The notes under the pieces: generated by a model
Told to the model about the DNA's origin: nothing
The model's input: the letters and a program-made list of their open reading frames with translations, nothing else
Databases searched by the model: none
Assembly (NCBI GenBank): GCA_947447835.1
Contig: CANFLP010000019.1
Span: 1 to 21,639, forward strand
Source of the DNA: Bacteroidota bacterium
GTDB lineage: Bacteria > Bacteroidota > Bacteroidia > Chitinophagales > Chitinophagaceae
Length of the DNA: 21,639 bases
Reading direction: 5' to 3'
In this document: piece by piece, positions 14,396 through 21,015 of the stretch
Layout of the letters: the number at the start of each line of letters is the position of its first letter
Numbering within the stretch: the stretch's first letter is position 1
Position numbers and translations under genes: made by a program

Positions 14396-15274
14396 ATGTC
14401 ATCTTATACCATCAAGGATTTAGAGCAAATTTCTGGGATAAAAGCCCATACTATTCGTATTTGGGAACAACGTTATCATTTCCTACAACCTCAGCGTACC
14501 GAGACCAATATTAGGTCTTATTCTGCCGACGAGTTAAAGGTAATATTGAACGTTTCACTTTTAAATAAGTATGGGTACAAAATATCCCATATTGATAAAA
14601 TGACTCAAACGGATATTGAGGAAAAAATTCTGGGGCTCAATCAATTTGATGCAGAAAAAGAGCGTTTGGTAAACGGGTTGATTAAGGATATGGTGTCTTT
14701 AAACATGCATTCGTTTGAGAAACAATTGGACACTTATATTGCACAAAAAGGGATTGAAAGGACTATTACGGATATCATATTTTCATTCTTAGAGCGAGTG
14801 GGAGTATTGTGGATTACCAATCATATTAATCCAGCGCAGGAGCATTTAGCTTCTAATATTATAAGACAAAAAATAATCCTAGGCATAGAACGCTTGCCTA
14901 ATATATTGCAATCTAGTAAGCATATTGTATTGTTTATGCCAGAAGGCGAATACCACGAAGTAGGCTTATTGTTTGTTCATTTCATATTAAAACAAAAGGG
15001 TTATTCAATAGATTATTTAGGAGCCAATGTACCTACAGTGGATCTTAAGTATTTAACTGAATTTAAGAAAGTAGACTATTTATACACGCACATTACTGCA
15101 CCCATCAAAGGGTTTAAAATGGCTAAATTCCTAGAACAATTAGTCTATATTAATCAAAATATACCGGTGGTGATTTCTGGTCAATTGGCACAAGAATTTA
15201 AAGGAGCGGTTAAGCCAAATATCCATTTAATGAGAACACTGACTGAAACAATGTCATTTTTGTACGAATTGTAA
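14396..15274 (+). CDS. MerR-family B12-dependent photoreceptor regulator (CarH/LitR-like)
   Basis: The 292-residue protein has a MerR-type DNA-binding domain (4-70, with TIRIWEQRY typical of CarA/CarH). A helical bundle follows (about 85-165), then a cobalamin-binding Rossmann domain (about 175-290). CarH-type photochemical motifs are intact. W139 and E149-H150 fit the W-x9-EH motif that caps the adenosyl group. E185-x-H187-x2-G190 fits the ExHxxG motif, whose His ligates cobalt after light exposure. In characterised CarH, the dark AdoB12 form binds DNA and represses carotenoid genes, and light breaks the tetramer. The carotenoid genes directly downstream fit this role. Light response is inferred, not shown. 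The gene may have its own promoter or be read from rmlA. Confidence 0.9.
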   Translation: MSSYTIKDLEQISGIKAHTIRIWEQRYHFLQPQRTETNIRSYSADELKVILNVSLLNKYGYKISHIDKMTQTDIEEKILGLNQFDAEKERLVNGLIKDMVSLNMHSFEKQLDTYIAQKGIERTITDIIFSFLERVGVLWITNHINPAQEHLASNIIRQKIILGIERLPNILQSSKHIVLFMPEGEYHEVGLLFVHFILKQKGYSIDYLGANVPTVDLKYLTEFKKVDYLYTHITAPIKGFKMAKFLEQLVYINQNIPVVISGQLAQEFKGAVKPNIHLMRTLTETMSFLYEL

Positions 15275-15297
15275 TCTTCTAAATCATTTACTATCAA

Positions 15298-15406
15298 TTG
15301 TTTAGAAAAAATTCAATATTTTGTTTAATATTTAACGCAAATATTTAAACGAAATCAAAATTAAGGGCTTAGATTTGTTTAACATTAATTATAAATTGTT
15401 AAACAA
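15298..15406. promoter_or_regulatory. Repeated TTGTTTA sites, likely CarH-like operator
   Basis: The 138-base gap between the regulator and the sigma gene holds TTGTTTA at 15298, 15321 and 15375 on the plus strand, and one on the minus strand in 15396-15406. The last two form a perfect 10-bp inverted repeat, TTGTTTAACA (15375-15384) and TGTTAAACAA (15397-15406), 12 bases apart. TTTAACG (15331-15337) and TTTAAACG (15344-15351) form a further tandem pair. Such clusters fit binding by a multimeric MerR/B12 repressor. The inverted repeat could instead fold in the mRNA just before the sigma ATG. Confidence 0.55.
15370..15377 (+). promoter_or_regulatory. -7 promoter element for the sigma/crt operon
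   Basis: TAGATTTG matches TAnnTTTG exactly and lies 35 bases upstream of the sigma-factor ATG. Its last three bases overlap the first arm of the inverted repeat at 15375-15384, so a repressor bound there would block RNA polymerase. No good -33 TTTG is visible, suggesting a weak or activated promoter. Confidence 0.5.
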
Positions 15407-15412
15407 GAGAGC

Positions 15413-15913
15413 ATGTCAAACGCAGAGTTTAGCTTACTACTTACCGAAAACGCAGAATTTTTAAGACCTTTTGCCATTAATTTGACAAAGGACCATGAGT
15501 CTGCAAAGGATCTTTTCCAGGATACCTTGTACCGCGCTTTTTCCAATAAGGACAAATATAATGTGGGTACGAATATTAAGGCATGGTTGTATACCATCAT
15601 GCGTAATATATTTATAAATGATTATCGTAAACGTTCAAAACAATCTATTGTTTTTGATAGTACGCCTAACGACTACATTATTGATCAAACACGTAATAAA
15701 GTGTTGAATCAAGGTATTGCTAATTTGAATATGAGGGAAGTGAATCAAATGATTTATGACCTACCAGAATTATTTAGAATCCCTTTTAATTTATATTTTG
15801 AGGGATATAAGTACAATGAAATTGCCGAAGAATTAGGTGAGCCATTGGGCACTATTAAAAGTCGAATTCACTTTGCTAGAAAAATATTGAAACAAAAAAT
15901 TGAAAGATATTAA
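15413..15913 (+). CDS. ECF-family RNA polymerase sigma factor
   Basis: The 166-residue protein has sigma region 2 (about 12-75: KDLFQDTLYRAF, NIKAWLYTIMRNIFINDYRKR) and region 4 (about 110-162: DLPELFRIPFNLYFEGYKYNEIAEELGEPLGTIKSRIHFAR). There is no region 3, as usual for the ECF group. No anti-sigma gene is next to it. It lies between a CarH/LitR-like regulator and crtI, like the litR-litS arrangement known from Streptomyces. This suggests light releases repression of the sigma gene, which then drives carotenoid or photoprotection genes. Its 3' end overlaps the crtI start by 14 bases. Confidence 0.92.
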   Translation: MSNAEFSLLLTENAEFLRPFAINLTKDHESAKDLFQDTLYRAFSNKDKYNVGTNIKAWLYTIMRNIFINDYRKRSKQSIVFDSTPNDYIIDQTRNKVLNQGIANLNMREVNQMIYDLPELFRIPFNLYFEGYKYNEIAEELGEPLGTIKSRIHFARKILKQKIERY

Positions 15914-17426
15914 TCAAAATACGGCTTCCCCCCAAAAGCAAGCGCTCATTATTGGCGCCGGATTTGCTGGCCTTTCTGCTGCTTCATTTTTAGCGCAGAA
16001 AGGTTGGCATGTGACCGTGATTGAGCAACATTCAATGCCAGGAGGAAGGGCTAGAAAATTTGAAGCCGAAGGTTTTACTTTTGATATGGGACCAAGCTGG
16101 TACTGGATGCCGGATGTATTTGAAAAATACTTTGAAAAGTTTGGTAAAAAAGTAAGCGACTATTATCAATTAAAAAGATTAGATCCTTCGTACAGAGTAT
16201 ATTTTGATGAGACATATTGGGATATGCCTGCTAATTATAAGCAACTACAAGATTTATTAGAAAGTGTAGAACCAGGTGCAGCAAAGGCTTTGGACAAGTT
16301 TATGGACGAAGCGAAATATAAATACAATGTGGGTGTTGGCAAATTAGTGCATAAGCCAGGACAGTCTTTGTTTGAATTTATTGATTGGGAAGTAATATCC
16401 GGTGTTTTCAAATTGGATATTTTTCAATCCATGAAAAAACATGTTGCACGATTTTTTAAACATCCTTATATTCAATCTATAATGGAGTTTCCAGTTTTGT
16501 TTTTAGGAGCATTGCCTGGTAATACCCCTGCACTATATAGTTTAATGAATTATGCGGATATAAAAGGAGGTACTTGGTATCCTGAATATGGAATGTATAG
16601 TATTGTAAATGCGATGTATCAGGTTGCATTGGATCAGGGTGTACAATTTTATTTTAATGAAGAAGTAAAACATATTGATGTTGTAAATGGAGTAGCAAAA
16701 TCGGTTTTCGCTATTAATAAAATAAATGGAGAACAAAAAACCTATGAATTTGACGTACTAGTAGGTGCAGGCGATTATCATCATATAGAAACAAAATTAT
16801 TAGATACTAAATATCAGTCTTATACAAAGTCATATTGGGATACACGGTTAATGGCTCCAAGTTCCATTTTGTATTATGTCGGATTAAATAAAAAATTAGA
16901 GGGTGTTACACATCATAGTTTATTTTTTGATACTGATTTTGGTGTACATGGTGATGAGATATATTCAAACCCGGCATGGCCTAAGAACCCCTTGTTTTAT
17001 GCAAGTGTCCCTTCTGTAACAGACCCAACTGTTGCACCTGCAGGACAAGAGAATTTATTTTTGTTAATCCCTATAGCAGCAGGTTTAACGGGGGATACCG
17101 AAGCAGTTAGGGATGAATATTTCAATAAGATTATTGCAAGAATGGAAAACAGATGGGGTCAATCTATTGGCGATTCGATTATTTATAAAAAATCATTTGC
17201 CGTTGCTGACTTTATTTCTGAATACCATTCCTTTAAAGGCAATGCATACGGATTGGCAAATACTTTAATGCAAACGGCCATCTTAAAGCCTTCGTGTAGG
17301 AGTAAAAAGGTAAATAACTTATATTACACTGGTCAATTGACAGTGCCAGGACCCGGAGTGCCACCAAGTTTAATTAGTGGTGAAGTGGTTGCTGAACTAG
17401 TTAATAAAAATTATAATAAAAAATAG
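15900..17426 (+). CDS. crtI: Phytoene desaturase (lycopene-forming, CrtI type)
   Basis: The 508-residue flavoprotein desaturates phytoene to lycopene. It has the FAD-binding ALIIGAGFAGLSAASFLAQKGWHVTVIE (15-42), PGGRARKFEAEGFTFDMGPSWYW and the C-terminal CrtI signature GQLTVPGPGVPPSLISGEVVAE. The start codon is TTG at 15900, because no ATG occurs before the FAD fold; the first internal Met lies in HSMPGG. This start overlaps the sigma gene by 14 bases, which suggests translational coupling. crtB begins 2 bases after the stop. The desaturation number cannot be read from sequence, but the neighbouring lycopene cyclase implies lycopene as product. Confidence 0.95.
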   Translation: MKDINQNTASPQKQALIIGAGFAGLSAASFLAQKGWHVTVIEQHSMPGGRARKFEAEGFTFDMGPSWYWMPDVFEKYFEKFGKKVSDYYQLKRLDPSYRVYFDETYWDMPANYKQLQDLLESVEPGAAKALDKFMDEAKYKYNVGVGKLVHKPGQSLFEFIDWEVISGVFKLDIFQSMKKHVARFFKHPYIQSIMEFPVLFLGALPGNTPALYSLMNYADIKGGTWYPEYGMYSIVNAMYQVALDQGVQFYFNEEVKHIDVVNGVAKSVFAINKINGEQKTYEFDVLVGAGDYHHIETKLLDTKYQSYTKSYWDTRLMAPSSILYYVGLNKKLEGVTHHSLFFDTDFGVHGDEIYSNPAWPKNPLFYASVPSVTDPTVAPAGQENLFLLIPIAAGLTGDTEAVRDEYFNKIIARMENRWGQSIGDSIIYKKSFAVADFISEYHSFKGNAYGLANTLMQTAILKPSCRSKKVNNLYYTGQLTVPGPGVPPSLISGEVVAELVNKNYNKK

Positions 17427-17428
17427 AT

Positions 17429-18271
17429 ATGTCGTCAATGCAACTTTACAATCTGGTAACTGCAGATGCAAGCAAACAAACTACACTAAGTTATAGTTCA
17501 AGCTTTTCCTTGGCTATAAAATTATTGCATGCCGACTTGCGTCAACCTATCTATGACATTTATGGATTAGTTCGTTTTGCTGATGAAATTGTGGATACAT
17601 TTCATGATTATGATAAAGCGGCACTATTAAATCAGTTTAAAAAAGATACCTATACAGCCATTGAACAAGGGGTGAGTTTGAATCCCATTTTACATCGTTT
17701 TCAATTAACTTTTAGAAAGTTTAATATTGGGTATGATTTAGTAGACGCCTTTTTTGCAAGTATGGAAATGGATTTGAGCAAGCAAGCATACGATGCAGAA
17801 GCTTATCAAACTTATATTTATGGTAGTGCCGAAGTGGTTGGTCTAATGTGTTTACATATTTTTTGTGATGGAGATAAAGCGCAATACGAACAACTAAGGC
17901 CTTCTGCACAAAGGTTAGGATCTGCTTTTCAGAAAGTAAATTTTTTAAGAGATATTAAAGCAGACTTTGAAGGTTTGGAAAGAATGTATTTTCCCAATTG
18001 CGATTTTACTAATTTTAAGGAAGAGGATAAGCAACAAATTGAAGCCGATATTCAAGCTGATTTTTCTGCTGCATTAGATGGCATCAAATCATTGCCCCTT
18101 AAAGCTAGGTTTGGTGTATATGTTGCTTTTAAATATTATTACACTTTATATAAAAAGATAAAAAAGACAAAACATCATTCTATTTTACAAATGCGCATTC
18201 GTATCCCTGATTATAAAAAATTATTAATATTGGCTAATGCAAGTATTAGAAGTCAACTTAATTTATTTTAG
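17429..18271 (+). CDS. crtB: Phytoene synthase
   Basis: The 280-residue squalene/phytoene-synthase-family enzyme condenses two geranylgeranyl diphosphates to phytoene. The two aspartate-rich metal-binding motifs are visible as VRFADEIVDTF and NFLRDIKADFEGLERMYFP. YSSSFSLAIKLL at the start and YGSAEVVGLMCLHIF in the middle also fit the family. Its position between crtI (2 bases upstream) and idi (3 bases downstream) supports CrtB over squalene synthase. GGPP synthase (crtE) is not in the window and must be supplied from elsewhere. Confidence 0.95.
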   Translation: MSSMQLYNLVTADASKQTTLSYSSSFSLAIKLLHADLRQPIYDIYGLVRFADEIVDTFHDYDKAALLNQFKKDTYTAIEQGVSLNPILHRFQLTFRKFNIGYDLVDAFFASMEMDLSKQAYDAEAYQTYIYGSAEVVGLMCLHIFCDGDKAQYEQLRPSAQRLGSAFQKVNFLRDIKADFEGLERMYFPNCDFTNFKEEDKQQIEADIQADFSAALDGIKSLPLKARFGVYVAFKYYYTLYKKIKKTKHHSILQMRIRIPDYKKLLILANASIRSQLNLF

Positions 18272-18274
18272 AAG

Positions 18275-18811
18275 ATGCAGTTATTAGAAGAAGTTATATT
18301 GGTTGATACTTTAGATAACGAGATGGGTGCCATGGAAAAAATGGAAGCCCATCAAAAAGGGTTATTACACCGTGCTTTTAGCGTGTTCTTATTTGACAAA
18401 CAAGGCAATATGTTGCTACAAAAAAGAGCAATGTGCAAATACCATAGTCCAGGTTTATGGACTAATACCTGTTGTAGTCATCCAAGACCTGGTGAAAATG
18501 TACATGAGGCGGCCAAAAGAAGATTAATGGAGGAAATGGGAATTGATTGCAAAACAGAATATGCATTTAATTTCATTTATCATGCAAGTCTTGATCAGGG
18601 TTTAACAGAGCATGAATTGGATCATGTTTTTGTGGGAATTTATGATGGCATTATTTCTCCTAATGCAAACGAGGTAAGTCATTACCTTTACGAAAGTATG
18701 GAGGAAATTAAGCATAAAGTTAAAAATGCGCCTGAACAGTTCACGGTATGGTTTAATATTGCTTTTCCAAAAGTGTTGGAATGGTATGAGTTGAAATTTG
18801 TTAATTCTTAA
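18275..18811 (+). CDS. idi: Isopentenyl-diphosphate delta-isomerase, type I
   Basis: The 178-residue Nudix-fold enzyme interconverts IPP and DMAPP, raising precursor supply for carotenoids. Seen are HRAFSVFLFDKQGNMLLQKRA, NTCCSHPRPGE with the active-site Cys67 and metal-binding His69, the Nudix-like EAAKRRLMEEMGI, and HELDHVFVG with the second catalytic Glu. Length matches E. coli Idi (182). It starts 3 bases after crtB and ends 9 bases before crtZ, so it belongs to the operon. Confidence 0.95.
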   Translation: MQLLEEVILVDTLDNEMGAMEKMEAHQKGLLHRAFSVFLFDKQGNMLLQKRAMCKYHSPGLWTNTCCSHPRPGENVHEAAKRRLMEEMGIDCKTEYAFNFIYHASLDQGLTEHELDHVFVGIYDGIISPNANEVSHYLYESMEEIKHKVKNAPEQFTVWFNIAFPKVLEWYELKFVNS

Positions 18812-18820
18812 ATTTTTGAT

Positions 18821-19291
18821 ATGATATTTATAGCTGTAACATTGTTGACATTCGCAATTATGGAAGGGGTTACTTGGTTAACACACCGATTCGTTATGCA
18901 TGGATTTTTATGGTACTTGCATGAGGATCATCACCAACCAACAGGTCATTTTTTTGAAAAGAATGATGCTTTCTTCTTAATCTTCGCAGTTCCAAGTATG
19001 GCCTGTATATTCTACGGAAATTTTGGTGGACCTAGTTGGGTAGCTGCTATAGGAACTGGGGTAGCAATGTATGGCTTTGCATACTTTATTGTACATGAAG
19101 TGATTATACACCAAAGAATCAAGTGGTTTACAAAATCTAACCATCGATACATTAAAGCTATTAGATGGGCACATAAAATGCACCATAAGCATATGGAAAA
19201 GGAAGAAGGAGAAAGCTTTGGTATGTTATTAGTTGCCAAAAAATATTGGGACAAAGTTCGTCAAGATGAACGCATACAAGGTAATGGATAA
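18821..19291 (+). CDS. crtZ: Beta-carotene 3-hydroxylase
   Basis: The 156-residue membrane di-iron hydroxylase has the four expected histidine clusters: HRFVMH, HEDHH, HEVIIHQR and HKMHHKH. Hydrophobic helices at the N-terminus and in the middle place it in the inner membrane. It adds 3- and 3'-hydroxyl groups to beta-carotene, giving zeaxanthin. It lies between idi and the lycopene cyclase. No ketolase gene (crtW) is in the window, so zeaxanthin rather than astaxanthin is the likely product of this cluster. Confidence 0.93.
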   Translation: MIFIAVTLLTFAIMEGVTWLTHRFVMHGFLWYLHEDHHQPTGHFFEKNDAFFLIFAVPSMACIFYGNFGGPSWVAAIGTGVAMYGFAYFIVHEVIIHQRIKWFTKSNHRYIKAIRWAHKMHHKHMEKEEGESFGMLLVAKKYWDKVRQDERIQGNG

Positions 19292-19308
19292 TTAAATTTG
19301 CAAAAGCA

Positions 19309-20499
19309 ATGCAGGATTATCCCAAAAATGTTGAACATCAAACCACCTACGATTTTATAATAGCTGGAGCAGGTTGTGCTGGCTTGTCACTTTTATATGC
19401 ACTATTGCAGTCATCAGTCTTGTGCACTAAAAATATATTAGTAGTAGATAAATCATTCCAAAAATCAAATGATAGAACCTGGTGTTATTGGGAAACCGAG
19501 CCAAGTTCTTTTGAGTCAGTGGTTTGTAAATCCTGGGATCATATTTCTGTACATAAAGACAGCTTTTCTAAGGAACTTTCAACTAGCCCTTTTACTTATA
19601 AAATGATTGAGGGGTTAGATTTTTACACGCATATCATTCAGTTTGCAAAACAATTTTCAAATGTAACTTGGGAACAAGCATTGATAAGTTCCATAGATAC
19701 CGAAGATTCCATTGCAACAGTGCATTATGACGGAGGAGCTGCAAAATCTAATCATGTATTTTCGAGTATACTTCCAATGGATACTTTGTATACAATGAGT
19801 CAGGCGAATAGTAGTAAGCCATTTTTATGGCAACATTTTAAGGGATTGCTAGTTCAATTTGAAACCAATTTGTTTAACCCTGATGTAGCAAGGTTAATGG
19901 ATTTTAATGTGGACCAAAAAAATGGCACAGGTTTTATGTATGTACTTCCATTGAATGAATCAAAGGCATTAGTGGAATATACTTTGTTTTCGAAGACCCT
20001 ATCAAAACCACAGGAGTACGATGTTCAATTAAGGGCCTATTTAGATAAGAACTACCCTAATACTTCTTATCAAATATTGCATGAAGAAATAGGTGCTATT
20101 CCAATGACTACACATGTATTTGATAAAAGCAAAGCACCCATTTTTGTGATAGGAACATTAGGCAATGCTGTTAAATCTAGTACAGGTTACGCATTTAAGT
20201 TTATACAAACTCAAGTGCAACAAATTATTAATTGTTTAGAACAAGGGATCAATATCGATACTGAGGTTCATCATACTAGACACTCTTTTTATGATGCGGT
20301 ATTGTTGTATATATTGGAAAATCAATTGATGCAAGGCAGCGAAATATTTAAGCGCATCTTTGAAAAAAATAAGGCTGCTACTATCTTCAAGTTTTTATCT
20401 AACACTTCCACTATTTGGGAGGACATTCAAATAATGCGCTCCTTACCTACACGCATATTTTTACCAGCAGCTATTAAAGTATTATTACGGCGGGGTTAA
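19309..20499 (+). CDS. crtY: Lycopene beta-cyclase
   Basis: The 396-residue flavoprotein of the CrtY family closes both ends of lycopene to make beta-carotene. Evidence is the dinucleotide-binding YDFIIAGAGCAGLSLLYAL near the N-terminus, NDRTWCYWE, the EEIGAIPMT segment, and the later glycine-rich VIGTLGNAVKSSTGYAF. It starts 17 bases after crtZ and is the last gene of the operon. No strong terminator follows; an A/T-only inverted repeat (20500-20507 and 20519-20526) lies right after the stop. Confidence 0.92.
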   Translation: MQDYPKNVEHQTTYDFIIAGAGCAGLSLLYALLQSSVLCTKNILVVDKSFQKSNDRTWCYWETEPSSFESVVCKSWDHISVHKDSFSKELSTSPFTYKMIEGLDFYTHIIQFAKQFSNVTWEQALISSIDTEDSIATVHYDGGAAKSNHVFSSILPMDTLYTMSQANSSKPFLWQHFKGLLVQFETNLFNPDVARLMDFNVDQKNGTGFMYVLPLNESKALVEYTLFSKTLSKPQEYDVQLRAYLDKNYPNTSYQILHEEIGAIPMTTHVFDKSKAPIFVIGTLGNAVKSSTGYAFKFIQTQVQQIINCLEQGINIDTEVHHTRHSFYDAVLLYILENQLMQGSEIFKRIFEKNKAATIFKFLSNTSTIWEDIQIMRSLPTRIFLPAAIKVLLRRG

Positions 20500-20522
20500 T
20501 TTAATTACTCATAGAGTTTAAT

Positions 20523-20530
20523 TAAATTTG
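20523..20530 (+). promoter_or_regulatory. -7 promoter element for tRNA-Arg
   Basis: TAAATTTG is an exact TAnnTTTG match, with its end 5 bases before the first tRNA base, a sensible distance for a stable-RNA promoter. No clear -33 TTTG is present. The tRNA could also be reached by read-through from crtY. Confidence 0.45.
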
Positions 20531-20535
20531 CACAT

Positions 20536-20607
20536 GGCCTTGTCGTACAATGGTTAGTACAAGCGTTTCCGAAGCGCTAAATCTGGGTTCGATCCCCGGC
20601 GAGGCTA
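20536..20607 (+). tRNA. tRNA-Arg (anticodon CCG)
   Basis: A complete cloverleaf folds. The acceptor stem is GGCCTTG/CGAGGCT, with a G-U first pair and one inner U-G. The D stem is GTAC/GTAC with AATGGTTA in the loop, and U8 is in place. The anticodon stem is AGCGT/GCGCT, with loop TTCCGAA giving anticodon CCG at 20569-20571, for Arg codon CGG. The variable loop has four bases, and the T arm is CTGGG-TTCGATC-CCCGG. The discriminator is A, and CCA is not encoded, as usual in Bacteroidota. The terminal G-U pair is unusual. Confidence 0.92.
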
Positions 20608-20608
20608 C
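20594..20608. repeat. tRNA 3'-end repeat, copy 1 (att-like)
   Basis: The 15 bases CCCCGGCGAGGCTAC cover the T-stem 3' strand, acceptor 3' strand and first flanking bases of the tRNA. The same 15 bases recur at 20696-20710, 102 bases downstream. Tyrosine-recombinase elements commonly use tRNA 3' ends as attachment sites. Confidence 0.6.
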
Positions 20609-20725
20609 AAATACCTTCAACGAAGTTGAAGTATTGTTTAAGTGAGTCAATGTCGAAAGCTTGCTTTCGTAAGCCGAGCCCGTTGAGACTGGCAGCCCCG
20701 GCGAGGCTACTAAACCTTTTGGTTA
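20608..20725 (+). other. Hairpin-rich stretch downstream of the tRNA
   Basis: Beyond the tRNA the sequence is highly structured. AATAC-c-TTCAAC (20610-20621) pairs with GTTGAAGTATT (20625-20635) around a three-base loop with one bulge; this may terminate or process the tRNA transcript. CGAAAG-CTTG-CTTTCG (20654-20669) is a perfect hairpin with a CUUG tetraloop. The second tRNA-end copy follows, then AACC-TTTT-GGTT (20713-20724). It could be an RNA species, processing signals, or an integration scar. I did not recognise a known RNA family. Confidence 0.4.
20696..20710. repeat. tRNA 3'-end repeat, copy 2 (att-like)
   Basis: This is an exact second copy of the 15 bases at 20594-20608. The sequence upstream of it (20638-20695) does not fold as a tRNA and has no matching acceptor 5' strand, so it is not a second tRNA gene. 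It is either an attachment-site remnant or the tail of a decayed tandem tRNA. Confidence 0.6.
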
Positions 20726-20833
20726 CTAAAATGGACCTCTATTCCAAAGTTTAACTGGAATCTCTGCGCCTAGATTTGCTAAAAGCGTTTGTCTTAATTG
20801 AGCCATAAAACGACGGTATAAAAGTGTTTTCAT
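20726..20833 (-). CDS. Possible 35-residue small protein
   Basis: An ATG-initiated reading frame runs from 20833 to a TAG at 20726 on the minus strand. It begins MKTLLYRRFMAQLRQ and ends EIPVKLWNRGPF. It is basic and could form an amphipathic helix in its first 20 residues. An in-frame TAA lies two codons upstream of the ATG (20840-20842), so this is the full frame. It occupies an otherwise gene-free 400-base stretch between the tRNA and the nifJ terminator. I recognise no family, and no consensus promoter was found. It may be real, a gene fragment, or chance. Confidence 0.3.
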   Translation of the reverse strand: MKTLLYRRFMAQLRQTLLANLGAEIPVKLWNRGPF

Positions 20834-20874
20834 ACCTATTTATACCAAAACATGACGAAGGTCACCCATTTAAA

Positions 20875-20914
20875 GTGTATAATTTACACATTAATTTCTT
20901 ATATCATTGATATA
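20875..20914. promoter_or_regulatory. Two small palindromes upstream of the small ORF
   Basis: GTGTA-TAATT-TACAC (20875-20889) and TATATCA-T-TGATATA (20900-20914) lie 10 bases apart in AT-rich DNA. They could be protein-binding sites for the minus-strand small ORF, but AT-rich sequence produces short palindromes easily. Confidence 0.25.
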
Positions 20915-20937
20915 CAGTCAGTTAAAATATTTATTAT

Positions 20938-20980
20938 TTAAAAACCCCTTCAGAATTTACTCCGAAAGGGTTTTGTTTTT
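20938..20980. terminator. Terminator downstream of nifJ
   Basis: AAAACCC (20941-20947) pairs with GGGTTTT (20968-20974), and the stem continues with two more pairs past one mismatch. T-rich tails follow on the plus strand (to 20980) and a T/A-rich run follows on the minus strand. It lies about 40 bases beyond the nifJ stop and probably ends that transcript. Confidence 0.7.
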
Positions 20981-21015
20981 AGATGTTTGCTTGCTTGCGA
21001 ACTGTATATAATTTA

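Noticed and set aside
15413..17426. Frameshifted sigma-CrtI fusion
   Set aside because: Both proteins are full length with proper ends; the 14-base overlap with a TTG start explains the junction.
20638..20707. Second tRNA gene ending at the repeated tRNA tail
   Set aside because: No acceptor 5' strand, D arm or anticodon arm can be formed upstream of the repeat.
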